Source of the DNA: Clostridia bacterium
GTDB taxonomy: Bacteria > Bacillota > Clostridia > Oscillospirales > CAG-382
Assembly: GCA_017625615.1 (NCBI GenBank)
Contig: JAGAKP010000074.1
Coordinates: 1 to 36,146, forward strand
DNA: 36,146 nucleotides
Direction: 5' to 3'
Positions 14,396 through 23,554 of the stretch are shown here, in pieces (the stretch's first letter is position 1; every line of letters begins with the position of its first letter). The notes under the pieces are model-generated. The model worked only from the letters and a program-made list of their open reading frames with translations, was not told the origin of the DNA and did no database searches. The translations under genes were made by a program, and so were the position numbers.

Positions 14396-16945
14396 ATGAG
14401 AAAGTATTCTTCAATTCTTGCTTTTGTGCTCGTAGCAGTAATGCTTTTCGCTCTCGTTGGATGTAATCCCACCGGCGAAACCAGCAACACCTCTACCGAT
14501 GCATCCGGCGACGAATCCAACACCGAGATCGTTGTAGAAACCTTTGAAGGCGACTTCACTTGGAAGGATTCTGTTTCCACCCTCGCAACCAACTGGAACC
14601 CCCACACCTATGAGACCGCTGACGATTCTTATCCTCTCGATTTCATCGTTTCCGGCCTTTACACCTTCATCTTCAACGACGAGCTCAATCCCGTTGAAGG
14701 CAAGGATCCCTATTCCGGTTACGTAATCGTTCCCGAAATGGCAGCAGCTCTGCCTGTTGATGTTACCGAAGACATCAAGAAGTCACATCCTCAGTTCAAC
14801 ATTCCCGAGGATGCTACCTCCGGCTACGCATACGTTATCGACCTTAACCCCAACGCTAAGTGGCAGGATGGCACCCCCATCAACGCAGACACTTACGTTT
14901 ACTCCATGGAAAAGCTCTTCAACTCTGAGCTTATCAACTACCGTGCTACCGATTACATGGATGGCGACCTCGCTATCGCAGGCGGTAGAGATTACTACAA
15001 CAGCGGCAGAACCATCTGGGAAGCTAACTCCGCAGACGGCGCTGCTATGAACTTCAAGTTCACTGACCTCGTTAAGGGCGAAGACGGCGCTTACACCACT
15101 GCTGACGGTGTTGCTGTTTACTTCGGTCTTACCTACGGTTACGCTCGGATGGGCGGCGACTCTCTCGCTGACTATGCAGGCTACTTCCCTGAAGGCGTAT
15201 ACGCTTCTCTCGAAGCTCTCGCTAACGAAGAAGGCTACGTAGCAATTACCGACGAGTCTATCGAGCTTCTCTACTCCTTCACCGGATCTGACATTTGGAG
15301 CAACGAATCCAAGGACGAACTCGGCTACTACGTATCTTACGAGAAGACCTACGAAGAGTTTGATTTCGCTAACGTTGGTATTATGAAGACCGGCGATTAC
15401 CAGATCACTCTCGTACTTGAAAAGTCTCTCTCCGGCTTCTACCTCCTTTACAACCTTTCCGGCAACTGGCTCGTATACGAAGATCTTTACGAGTCCTGCC
15501 TCAAGAAGGAAGGCGACGCTTACCTTTCTACCTACAACACCAGCGTAGAGACCACTATGTCTTACGGTCCTTATAAGATGGTTTCTTATCAGGAAGACAA
15601 GGCTATGCGCTTTGAAAAGAACGAAAACTGGTTCGGTTACACCGATGGCAAGCACATCTACTGCGATCCCGAAGATGGCAAGTACTATCCTATGTACCAG
15701 ACCACCGCTATCGACTGCCAGGTAGTTCCTGAAGCAGAAACCAGAAAGCTTATGTTCCTTAAGGGCGAGCTTATGGGTTACGGCCTCCAGGCTGACGACT
15801 ACGATAGCTACCGTAGCTCCGAATACTGCTACGCTACTCCCGCAACCGCAACCTTCTTCCTCATCCTCAACGGCCACGCTGAGGCTATCGCTACCCGTGA
15901 AGCTGCAGAAGATTTCGACCAGACCAAGCAGGACCTCGAAACCCTCCAGCTCACCTCCTTCAAGCAGGCTCTCGCACTTTCCTACGATAAGGATCTGTTC
16001 GCATCCACCGTATCTCCCGCTCGTTCCGGCGCATTCGGTCTTATAGGCTCCGCTTATATCTACGATCCCGAAACCGGTGCTAAGTACCGTGATACCGATC
16101 AGGCTAAGAGAGCTCTCTGCGAATTCTACGCAGTAGATACCTCCAAGTTCGATACTCTTGACGAAGCAGTTGAGTCCATCACCGGTTATGACGTTGAAGG
16201 CGCACGCGACTTCTTCCAGCAGGCATTTGATGAAGCTATCGAAAAGGGCTACATCACCGATACCGATAAGGACGGCAAGTCCGATCAGGCCATCAAGATC
16301 GAGTACGCAATTACTTCCGACTCCGACTTCATGACCACCACCATCAACTACCTCAACGATACTCTTGCTGAAGTTATCAAGGGCACTCCCTTCGAAGGCA
16401 AGATCGAATTCTACAAGTCCGCTCCTTACGGCAACGATTGGTCCAATAAGATCAAGTCCGGTATGTCTGACACCGTTCTCGGCGGTTGGTCCGGCTCCGC
16501 TCTTAACCCCTTCTCTCTTACCGACCTTTACGTTAACTCTGCACGTGCATACGATGCAGCTTGGTTCAATCCCGAAGCTACCGATATGACCATCAAGATC
16601 GATGGCGAAGACGTAACTCTCAACCTCAAGCAGTGGTCTGACGCTCTTAACGGCGCAGCAGTAGAAGTTGACGGCAAGACCTACAACTACGGCGACGGCC
16701 AGGTTGATATCGAAGTTCGTCTCGAGATCCTCGCAGCTTTCGAAACCACCATCCTCAAGAACTTTAACTACCTGCCTATGCTGGAAGACGGCTCCATGGC
16801 ACTTCTTTCTCAGCAGGTTTACTACGTTGTTGAAGAGTACAACCCCGTAATGGGCCGTGGCGGCATCGCTTACACCAAGTACAACTTCACTGACGCAGAA
16901 TGGACTGCTTATATCGAAAAACAGGGCGGCGAGCTCAAGTACTAA
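14396..16945 (+). CDS. Oligopeptide/dipeptide-type ABC importer, substrate-binding lipoprotein
   Basis: This 849-aa protein has a lipoprotein signal peptide ending LVGC (Cys23) and an acidic Ser/Thr linker. The body is a family 5 solute-binding protein: LATNWNPHTYETADDSYPLDFIVSGLYTF at the N-lobe, LNPNAKWQDGTPINADTYVYSMEKLF (the classic kwsDGtpvtAeDvvys motif), and an ordered C-lobe ending NYLPMLEDGSMALLSQQVYYVV. It captures peptides or similar solutes outside the membrane and delivers them to the permeases downstream. The usual length is about 540-600 aa, so it carries some 250 extra residues. Very uniform codon use (AAG, TAC, GCT, CTC) suggests high expression. It is first in the operon and separated from the permeases by two hairpins. 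Confidence 0.9.
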   Translation: MRKYSSILAFVLVAVMLFALVGCNPTGETSNTSTDASGDESNTEIVVETFEGDFTWKDSVSTLATNWNPHTYETADDSYPLDFIVSGLYTFIFNDELNPVEGKDPYSGYVIVPEMAAALPVDVTEDIKKSHPQFNIPEDATSGYAYVIDLNPNAKWQDGTPINADTYVYSMEKLFNSELINYRATDYMDGDLAIAGGRDYYNSGRTIWEANSADGAAMNFKFTDLVKGEDGAYTTADGVAVYFGLTYGYARMGGDSLADYAGYFPEGVYASLEALANEEGYVAITDESIELLYSFTGSDIWSNESKDELGYYVSYEKTYEEFDFANVGIMKTGDYQITLVLEKSLSGFYLLYNLSGNWLVYEDLYESCLKKEGDAYLSTYNTSVETTMSYGPYKMVSYQEDKAMRFEKNENWFGYTDGKHIYCDPEDGKYYPMYQTTAIDCQVVPEAETRKLMFLKGELMGYGLQADDYDSYRSSEYCYATPATATFFLILNGHAEAIATREAAEDFDQTKQDLETLQLTSFKQALALSYDKDLFASTVSPARSGAFGLIGSAYIYDPETGAKYRDTDQAKRALCEFYAVDTSKFDTLDEAVESITGYDVEGARDFFQQAFDEAIEKGYITDTDKDGKSDQAIKIEYAITSDSDFMTTTINYLNDTLAEVIKGTPFEGKIEFYKSAPYGNDWSNKIKSGMSDTVLGGWSGSALNPFSLTDLYVNSARAYDAAWFNPEATDMTIKIDGEDVTLNLKQWSDALNGAAVEVDGKTYNYGDGQVDIEVRLEILAAFETTILKNFNYLPMLEDGSMALLSQQVYYVVEEYNPVMGRGGIAYTKYNFTDAEWTAYIEKQGGELKY

Positions 16946-16976
16946 GATATAAAACGGTAAGTTAATCCGTATCATT

Positions 16977-17052
16977 GTGCAGGGACTTGAAATATAGTCC
17001 CTGCACGCAATATAATACCGGAGCAGGTATTTTTGTTCCGGTATTATATTGC
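16977..17052 (+). promoter_or_regulatory. Two tandem intercistronic hairpins
   Basis: The first stem has 11-bp perfect arms (16977-16987 and 16996-17006, GTGCAGGGACT and complement). The second has 16-bp perfect arms (17007-17022 and 17037-17052, GCAATATAATACCGGA and complement) and begins at the very next base. Neither has a strong U-tract, so they more likely stabilise the 3' end of the binding-protein mRNA and lower downstream expression than fully terminate. Confidence 0.8.
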
Positions 17053-17130
17053 TGTTTGCTCACTTATTATAACCGGAGGGAAATACTTAAGTGTATCCCC
17101 GTATACCGTGTTAAAACCGGAGGAAAATTT

Positions 17131-18084
17131 ATGTTTAAATACCTTGTTCAAAGAACGTTGCTAATGCTGGTAACGATATTTATCATTACCGGTATGTGCT
17201 TCATACTCATCCGAATGCTGCCTCCCGCAGCCGTTTCGCCCGATGACCCTCACGCAGAGGTTATCGAGCTCAGACGTGAAGCTATGGGTTACAACAAGCC
17301 CTTGCTTGTGCAGTTCGGCATTTTCCTCAAGGACGTACTTACTAAATGGGACTGGGGCTTGTCGGACAAGCTCTACGTCGGACGCGACGTATTCCAGCTT
17401 CTGTACCAGAAGATGCCCGCAACCGTATTGGTCAACCTGTACTCCATAATATTCAGTATACCAATAGGTATAATTCTGGGTATTATTGCGGCGCTTAAAA
17501 AGAATACGTGGATCGACCACACCATTTCAACTCTCACGATGGTGGTTATTTCCGTGCCCTCATTCGTGTATGCATTCGTCATTCAGTACGTATTATCATA
17601 TAAGCTGGGCTGGTTCCCCTTCCTTATGAAGGCGGGAACGGATTACTTCTCCTGGGAAATGTTCCATTCCATGCTTCCCGCAGTTATGGCACTTTCCTTC
17701 GGCGTTATCGCAGGCTTTACCAGAACCACCCGTGCCGAGCTTACCGAGGTACTTACCAGCGAATTTATGCTCCTTGCCCGCACGAAGGGTCTTACCAAGG
17801 CGCAGGCAACCGTACGCCACGCATTCAGAAACTGTATGGTAGTCGTACTGCCCTCCATTTTCGGTAACTTCATCGGCGTTATGTCCGGTTCTCTCATTAT
17901 AGAAAAGATCTTCTCCATCCCCGGCGTAGGTCAGCTCTACATCAACTCCATAAACGCACCCGACTATCCTATGTTCATTATGAACACCTTCTTCTATACC
18001 GTAATCGGTCTGGCTGCAAGTATCATCGTTGATATCAGCTACGGCTTTATCGACCCCAGAATCCGTATGGGTTCCAAGAAATAA
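17131..18084 (+). CDS. Peptide-type ABC importer permease (OppB/DppB-like)
   Basis: The start ATG at 17131 is preceded by CGGAGGA; the frame is open further upstream, but that part runs through the two hairpins and is not coding. The 317-aa protein has six predicted membrane helices, beginning with the family's FKYLVQRTLLMLVTIFIIT helix. It carries the EAA coupling loop EFMLLARTKGLTKAQATVRHAFRN, through which it contacts an ATPase, and SIPGVGQLYINSI near the C-terminus. Length is normal for OppB/DppB. It pairs with the next permease to form the channel. Confidence 0.92.
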   Translation: MFKYLVQRTLLMLVTIFIITGMCFILIRMLPPAAVSPDDPHAEVIELRREAMGYNKPLLVQFGIFLKDVLTKWDWGLSDKLYVGRDVFQLLYQKMPATVLVNLYSIIFSIPIGIILGIIAALKKNTWIDHTISTLTMVVISVPSFVYAFVIQYVLSYKLGWFPFLMKAGTDYFSWEMFHSMLPAVMALSFGVIAGFTRTTRAELTEVLTSEFMLLARTKGLTKAQATVRHAFRNCMVVVLPSIFGNFIGVMSGSLIIEKIFSIPGVGQLYINSINAPDYPMFIMNTFFYTVIGLAASIIVDISYGFIDPRIRMGSKK

Positions 18085-18141
18085 GAAAGAAAGGAGAAAA
18101 AGCTTTTCTGCCGAACCTTCGGCAGGGAAGGGTATATATCT

Positions 18142-19734
18142 ATGGATAATAACGTATACGAGCATATTCCCGCCGAGCAGTTTGAATTCCAACAGCTCAA
18201 CGCGAATATACACGACCAAAAGCTGCAGACCAAGTCCAGAGGCTATTTTGCCGATGCTATGATCCGCTTCAAGAAAAATAAGTCTTCCGTAGTAGCCGCT
18301 TGGATCATTTTGTTCCTTGTTGTGTTCTCTATAATTTCTCCTTTGGTTTCCGGCTACCATATTTACGATGAAAAAGAAGACAAAAAGGTAATTCATACAG
18401 ACACGGTTTACACCAAGCATCCTCCCTTTATCCCTTGGATAGCAGAGAAGAATCTCGGCATTTTCGACGGCGCCGTTACTCACGAAAGCCAGTCCGAAGC
18501 ACAGGTTCTCGCTTGGAAGGCTATCGGTATGGAAACGGGCTACAACCCCTTCCTCCGCGAGGTTGGAAAAACCGTTCAGAAGGAAAAATATCGCGGCAAA
18601 TGGCGCGACGTTACCTACTACACCATCGAAAACAACAAGTATTACGAGCGCGGTATGCTTTACCGTACCGTTTCCTTTGCGGAATTCCAGCGTATTCAGG
18701 ATTTCCAGAACGAAACCGGTATACAGGTAATATATCCTTACGTTCACGCCGATGATATCGAGGGTATCAAGGATAACCCCAATATCTGGTACAAGGTAAA
18801 GGACGCCAAAGGCACTCCTTATACCGATTCCGACGGAAATCTGGTTCCCGCATACTCCACCAACCAGAAGCTTATGACCTATAGGGATAAAGACGACAAT
18901 ACGGTTGAGATCAAGTACGACAGCCTTCGTATAGAGTCCGACCCCGGCAACTACGTATACGGCCACGTAAAATCCGGCTCTATCACCGTTCGTATCTGCT
19001 ACTATAACTACTATCAGTACGTTAACGGCTTTGAGCCCTCTTATATCTTCGGTACCAACTCTATGGGTCAGTGTCTGTTCACCGCTATCGGTGTCGGCGC
19101 CCGCTTCTCCCTCATTTTCGCTATCGTCGTATCTGCAATCAACCTTTGTATCGGTGCGGTTTACGGCGCAATTCAGGGCTACTACGGCGGTTGGATCGAT
19201 CTTTTACTTGACCGTATCTCCGATATTCTCAGCGGCGTTCCCTTCATAGTCGTTGCTACTCTGTTCCAGCTCCACCTGGCTGAAAAGGTAGGCGTAGTTC
19301 CTTCCTTCATCTTCGCCTTTATTTTGACGGGATGGCTGGGCATGGCTGCTCTTACAAGAAAACAGTTCTACCGCTTCAAGGGTCAGGAATTCGTTCTTGC
19401 CGCAAGAACTCTCGGTGCTTCCGACTGGAGACTGATGTTCAAGCACGTATTCCCCAACTCCCTTGGTACCATAGTTACAAGCTGCGCGCTTGTAATCCCC
19501 GGCGTTATCAGCTCTGAAACCAACCTTACCTACCTCGGTATAATCAACCTTCAGGAGCTGTTCGGTACGTCTATCGGCGTTCTTATGTCTCAGGGTCAGA
19601 CGGCAATGACGTCTGCACCTCACGCAATGCTGTTCCCCGCATTGTTCATTTCGCTTCTTCTGATCTCCTTCAACCTCTTCGGTAACGGACTCAGAGATGC
19701 ATTTAACCCGTCTACGAGAGGAGTTGAGGACTGA
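18142..19734 (+). CDS. Peptide-type ABC importer permease (OppC/DppC-like) with a large external insert
   Basis: This 530-aa protein is far longer than ordinary OppC/DppC (about 290-350 aa). The first membrane helix is at about 50-70, but the conserved loop that normally follows closely (LGTDxxGRD, here FGTNSMGQCLF) appears only at residue 303. About 190-230 extra residues, rich in Tyr, Lys and Asp, lie between them on the outer face. The remaining helices and the EAA loop ARTLGASDWRLMFKHVFPNS are standard. The RBS GGAAGGG lies 9 bases before the ATG; a second AAGGAG further upstream is separated by a small hairpin (18108-18125). The insert may contact the enlarged binding protein (inference). 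Confidence 0.9.
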   Translation: MDNNVYEHIPAEQFEFQQLNANIHDQKLQTKSRGYFADAMIRFKKNKSSVVAAWIILFLVVFSIISPLVSGYHIYDEKEDKKVIHTDTVYTKHPPFIPWIAEKNLGIFDGAVTHESQSEAQVLAWKAIGMETGYNPFLREVGKTVQKEKYRGKWRDVTYYTIENNKYYERGMLYRTVSFAEFQRIQDFQNETGIQVIYPYVHADDIEGIKDNPNIWYKVKDAKGTPYTDSDGNLVPAYSTNQKLMTYRDKDDNTVEIKYDSLRIESDPGNYVYGHVKSGSITVRICYYNYYQYVNGFEPSYIFGTNSMGQCLFTAIGVGARFSLIFAIVVSAINLCIGAVYGAIQGYYGGWIDLLLDRISDILSGVPFIVVATLFQLHLAEKVGVVPSFIFAFILTGWLGMAALTRKQFYRFKGQEFVLAARTLGASDWRLMFKHVFPNSLGTIVTSCALVIPGVISSETNLTYLGIINLQELFGTSIGVLMSQGQTAMTSAPHAMLFPALFISLLLISFNLFGNGLRDAFNPSTRGVED

Positions 19735-19735
19735 T

Positions 19736-21886
19736 ATGGAAAATAAGCTTCACGTAAAAGACCTTACCATATCCTTCCGTACCACCAACGGTAAGGTACA
19801 AGCGGTACGCGGTATCGATTTTGACCTTGCAAAGGGCGAAACTCTTGCAATAGTAGGCGAATCCGGCTCCGGTAAATCCGTAACCTCCAAGGCTATCCTC
19901 GGTATTCTTGCAGGCAACTCTATAATTGAGGGCGGCGAGATCATTTACGACGGTAAGGATCTTCTTAAGATCCCCGAGGATGAATTCCATAAGATCCGCG
20001 GCGATAAGATCGCAATGATCTTCCAGGATCCTATGTCCAGCCTTAACCCCATTATAAAGATCGGCAGACAGCTGACCGAAGCGATGATCCTTAAGGGAAA
20101 ATCCCGTCAGCGTGAAAGCCGCGAGAACTTCAACAAGTATCTCAAAACCCTTAATAAGCGTATGATCGAGGCTATCGCAAAGGACGACGCCTCCAAAGCT
20201 GCGGCACTTACCGCAAAGTGTAAGGATTTCGATAAATTCGAATATAAGCATCTGGAGCTTGAGAATGCCTACAACGTAGCACGTTCCGCCGCTTCCGAGG
20301 CTGTTTCCGATATAGTTGATATTCTTTTCGAAATCGAAAAGAACGCTCTTAAGGACGGCAACTACCGTATTAAGAACGTAAAAAATCTTGCACTTACTTC
20401 CATAAATCCTTGGGTAGTTTCCGTTAAGGCAGACGCCCTCCGTGCAAGCTGTGCCGCTATGATGGCAGGCATAAAGGACCTTAAGATCGTTTCAGAGAAG
20501 CTTACCAAGATAAACGCTATTCTTGAGGAAGCACTTGCTCTCGAGCAGCCCAACTTCTTCGCAATGGGATATTATCTCACCTTCAGCGGTGAAAAAGAGG
20601 TTCCCAACAAGCCCGTTCCCGAGCTTAACGCTTACCTCCGTCAGTATCTTGACGAAAAGTTTATGCTCTCCTTTATCGCGGACGCCAAACAGGCACTCGT
20701 ATATTCCGCAAAGGTCTCCTGCAAGGAAATGGAAGAGGCTATCGCAGTTCTCAAGCAGTACCGTTCCGTATTCCAGGCAGAAAAGCTTGATAAGAAGGCT
20801 TGCGAAAGCGCACACAAGATCCTTTCCAAGAAGGTTATCGAAACCATCGACCTTCTCGATATAAAGAAGGACAGCTTGGTTTACACCTTCTCATCCGGCT
20901 TCAAGACCGAGATCGACAAATACTTCAACGGCTTGGTTAAAAACCCCAAGGAAGCAAAGCGTTTTGCAAAGCAGCAGGCAGATTACGACCGCCGCGTTGC
21001 AAAGGGCAAGGAGCCCGATTGGAAGGTAGTTCCCGCTTCCTATACCGATCTTGAGCTCGTTAAGCGCAATATGCTTAACCAGATCGACCGTATGGTTGCC
21101 CACTTTGAGGAGCTTATCGCCGCAAACGATAACTGCGATTTCGATGCAAAGGCGGTTGCACTCATCGACTTCCTTAAGGCAAACGCTTCCGGCGTTGTTA
21201 ACAAGGTAACCAAGCGTATCGCAAAGGCAAGAGCTATCAAGCTTATGGAAGAGGTTGGTATATCCGAGCCCCGCAAGAGATACAACCAGTATCCCTTCGA
21301 GTTCTCCGGCGGTATGAGACAGCGTATCGTTATCGCTATCGCTCTCGCTGCTGACCCCGATATACTTATCTGTGACGAGCCTACCACCGCGCTGGACGTT
21401 ACTATTCAGTCCCAGATACTTGAGCTTATCAACCGTCTCAAGGCGGAAAGACAGCTCTCCATCATATTCATTACTCACGACCTCGGCGTAGTTGCAAATA
21501 TGGCAGACCGTATCGCTGTTATGTACGCAGGTAAGATCGTTGAGTACGGCACCTCCGAGGATATCTTCTATCACTCCGCACATCCTTATACTTGGGCACT
21601 TCTTTCTTCTATGCCCGATCTGGATACCAACGAAAAGCTGGACGCTATTCCCGGTACACCTCCGGATATGCTTTATCCTCCCGTTGGCGATGCTTTTGCA
21701 CAGCGTAACAAGTACGCAATGAAGATAGACTTTGAGCGTCAGCCTCCCATGTTCAAGATCACAGATACTCACTATGCAGCTACTTGGCTGCTGCATCCCG
21801 ATGCGCCCAAGGTAGAGCCTCCCAAGGCTATTCTCGATCGTATCGCAAGAATGGAAGAAAAGAGAGGTGTCCAAAATGACCAATAA
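19736..21886 (+). CDS. Peptide-type ABC importer ATPase (OppD/DppD-like) with a ~360-aa insert
   Basis: This is a 716-aa protein; family members are usually 320-350 aa. All ATPase motifs are intact: Walker A GESGSGKS (41-48), Q-loop IFQDPMSSLNP (95-105, Gln97), signature FSGGMRQR (523-530), Walker B ILICDEPT (543-550), switch His581, and the OppD-type C-terminal extension (about 609-700, HPYTWALLSSMP…IPGTPPDMLYPPVGDAFAQR). The Gln97-to-signature distance is about 426 residues instead of about 60. The extra part, roughly 125-490, is lysine-rich and almost entirely helical, with coiled-coil character. It splits the helical subdomain that touches the permease. The start ATG is one base after the preceding stop. 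Confidence 0.93.
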   Translation: MENKLHVKDLTISFRTTNGKVQAVRGIDFDLAKGETLAIVGESGSGKSVTSKAILGILAGNSIIEGGEIIYDGKDLLKIPEDEFHKIRGDKIAMIFQDPMSSLNPIIKIGRQLTEAMILKGKSRQRESRENFNKYLKTLNKRMIEAIAKDDASKAAALTAKCKDFDKFEYKHLELENAYNVARSAASEAVSDIVDILFEIEKNALKDGNYRIKNVKNLALTSINPWVVSVKADALRASCAAMMAGIKDLKIVSEKLTKINAILEEALALEQPNFFAMGYYLTFSGEKEVPNKPVPELNAYLRQYLDEKFMLSFIADAKQALVYSAKVSCKEMEEAIAVLKQYRSVFQAEKLDKKACESAHKILSKKVIETIDLLDIKKDSLVYTFSSGFKTEIDKYFNGLVKNPKEAKRFAKQQADYDRRVAKGKEPDWKVVPASYTDLELVKRNMLNQIDRMVAHFEELIAANDNCDFDAKAVALIDFLKANASGVVNKVTKRIAKARAIKLMEEVGISEPRKRYNQYPFEFSGGMRQRIVIAIALAADPDILICDEPTTALDVTIQSQILELINRLKAERQLSIIFITHDLGVVANMADRIAVMYAGKIVEYGTSEDIFYHSAHPYTWALLSSMPDLDTNEKLDAIPGTPPDMLYPPVGDAFAQRNKYAMKIDFERQPPMFKITDTHYAATWLLHPDAPKVEPPKAILDRIARMEEKRGVQNDQ

Positions 21887-23087
21887 TCAGGAAACACTTC
21901 TTAAGGTAGAGCATCTTTGCCAATACTTCGGTGCCACCAAAGCAGTTGACGACGTCAGCTTCGAGGTAAAGAAGGGTGAGGTATTCGGATTGGTTGGTGA
22001 ATCCGGATGCGGTAAGACCACCACCGGACGTTCTATCATCAAGCTTTACGATATCACCTCCGGCAGCATTTTCTTCAAGGGAATCCGTATCAGCGCAGGT
22101 ATCCTCTCTTATCAGGAGGATATCAGAAAGGCGAAGGCGGAATACAACGAAAAGATCGCTACCGTTACAGATCCTACCGAAAAGAATCTTCTTTCTCAGG
22201 AGCTTAAACAGCGTATCGCAGCTCGCAAGGCTGATATAAAGCGTGCCCGTTTTGACCAGAAGAACTGCGATAAGCAGTATTCCAAGCAGATGGTTGCCGC
22301 TGTCAACGCAAAGTACAGAGCACTCCTTTCCCGCGCTACCGAGGCAGAAAAGCCCGCACTCAAGAAAGAGTACAGCAATGAGCTTCGCAAGGCAAGAAAG
22401 GCAAAGCTCGTTACACAGATCCAGATGATATTCCAGGATCCCGTTGCTTCTCTTGACCCCCGTATGACCGTTCGCGAGATCATCTCCGAGGGACTTATCA
22501 TCCGCGGCGAAAGAGATAAAAAGGTTATCGACCAGAAGGTTTACGAAATGCTTGAGCTTGTCGGACTTGTCCGTGAGCACGCAAGCCGTTATCCTCACGA
22601 ATTTTCCGGTGGTCAGAAGCAGAGAATCGGCGTAGCCCGCGCTATCATAATGCAGCCCGAGCTTATCATTGCCGACGAGCCTGTTTCCGCCCTTGACGTT
22701 TCCATTCAGGCACAGGTAATCAACCTGCTCAACGATCTTCGTCACAGCCTTGGTCTAACCATTTTGTTCATCGCTCACGACCTTTCCGTAGTTAAATATT
22801 TCTCCGACCGTATCGGCGTTATGTACTTCGGTAAGCTGGTTGAGCTTGCAACCTCGGATGAGCTTTTCAAGCATCCTATGCATCCTTATACAAAATCTCT
22901 CCTTTCCGCTATACCTCTGCCCGATCCTATCTATGAAAAGACCAGACAGCGTATAGTTTACAAGCCTCTTGCAGAGCACGATTATTCCGTAGATAAGCCC
23001 TCTCTCCGTGAGGTCGCTCCCGGACATTTCGTACAGTGCAACGATGCAGAGTTTGCAAAGTATAAGGCACAGCTTGAGCAGGCTTAA
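21876..23087 (+). CDS. Peptide-type ABC importer ATPase (OppF/DppF-like) with a helical insert
   Basis: The start is taken as ATG 21876 (GAGAGGTG 6-7 bases upstream), overlapping the end of the previous gene by 11 bases; GTG at 21867 is less likely. In the 403-aa product, Walker A is GESGCGKT (41-48), the Q-loop is IFQDPVASLDP (185-195), the signature is FSGGQKQR (243-250), Walker B is LIIADEPV (263-270), and the switch His is 301. About 85-105 residues (roughly 73-180) separate the front beta sheet from the Q-loop. They form a charged, coiled-coil-like helical segment (EDIRKAKAEYNEKIA…KKEYSNELRKARKAK) not found in ordinary OppF. It forms a heterodimer with the OppD-like subunit. Confidence 0.92.
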   Translation: MTNNQETLLKVEHLCQYFGATKAVDDVSFEVKKGEVFGLVGESGCGKTTTGRSIIKLYDITSGSIFFKGIRISAGILSYQEDIRKAKAEYNEKIATVTDPTEKNLLSQELKQRIAARKADIKRARFDQKNCDKQYSKQMVAAVNAKYRALLSRATEAEKPALKKEYSNELRKARKAKLVTQIQMIFQDPVASLDPRMTVREIISEGLIIRGERDKKVIDQKVYEMLELVGLVREHASRYPHEFSGGQKQRIGVARAIIMQPELIIADEPVSALDVSIQAQVINLLNDLRHSLGLTILFIAHDLSVVKYFSDRIGVMYFGKLVELATSDELFKHPMHPYTKSLLSAIPLPDPIYEKTRQRIVYKPLAEHDYSVDKPSLREVAPGHFVQCNDAEFAKYKAQLEQA

Positions 23088-23101
23088 GGTATACTGAAAA
23101 T

Positions 23102-23506
23102 ATGAAAAAATCACAGAAAACTTATCTTATACTCAGTGGCGTGGCGCTCGCCTTTTCGGTTGCGTGCGCCGTCTTGTGGGATCTGTTTAATCAGAGCGAG
23201 CTTTTGCCCATCCTCAAGATCCTTTCGGATTGCTTCAGCATTCCGGGCTTACTGTTTATATGCGTAAGCGTTCTCGGATGGGTATCATCCAAGGGCGGGT
23301 TTGATATTTTCGGTTATTCCGCAAAAAGCTTTTTCAACCTGTTCAAAAGAGAATCCTATTACAACAAGCCCGAAACCTACTACGATTACCGCGCAAAAAA
23401 AGAGGAGACCCGCAAGCCCTTTAATTTACCTATGTGCTTGGTCGGCGTTACTTATCTTGTCATCGGTGTCATTATTATGGTAGTCTTTCTGGTCTTCGAC
23501 AAATAG
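23102..23506 (+). CDS. DUF3899-family small membrane protein
   Basis: This 134-aa protein has hydrophobic segments at about 8-28, 40-62 and 107-131. The stretch GWVSSKGGFDIFGYSAKSFFNLF matches the core of DUF3899, a Firmicutes membrane family of unknown role, and is followed by a Tyr-rich cytoplasmic loop (ETYYDYRAKKEETRKPF). It begins 14 bases after the ATPase stop with only a weak ribosome site, so it is probably the last gene of the importer operon, expressed at a low level. A terminator follows. Confidence 0.75.
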   Translation: MKKSQKTYLILSGVALAFSVACAVLWDLFNQSELLPILKILSDCFSIPGLLFICVSVLGWVSSKGGFDIFGYSAKSFFNLFKRESYYNKPETYYDYRAKKEETRKPFNLPMCLVGVTYLVIGVIIMVVFLVFDK

Positions 23507-23518
23507 AATACCTTATCA

Positions 23519-23550
23519 CAAGCCTTTCGGGTATCCGAAGGGCTTGTTTT
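23519..23550 (+). terminator. Terminator of the importer operon
   Basis: A 12-bp stem (23519-23530 with 23535-23546, one T-G pair) and GTAT tetraloop are followed by TTTT at 23547-23550. Confidence 0.8.
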
Positions 23551-23554
23551 CTTA

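Noticed and set aside
14783-16975. A 730-residue open frame on the minus strand opposite the binding-protein gene
   Set aside because: It is an antisense shadow created by the strong codon bias of the real gene. It has no recognisable domain, RBS or promoter, while the plus strand encodes a clear family 5 binding protein.
16975-17130. N-terminal extension of the OppB-like permease
   Set aside because: It would be translated through two strong hairpins and precedes the conserved permease start, which has its own CGGAGGA site.
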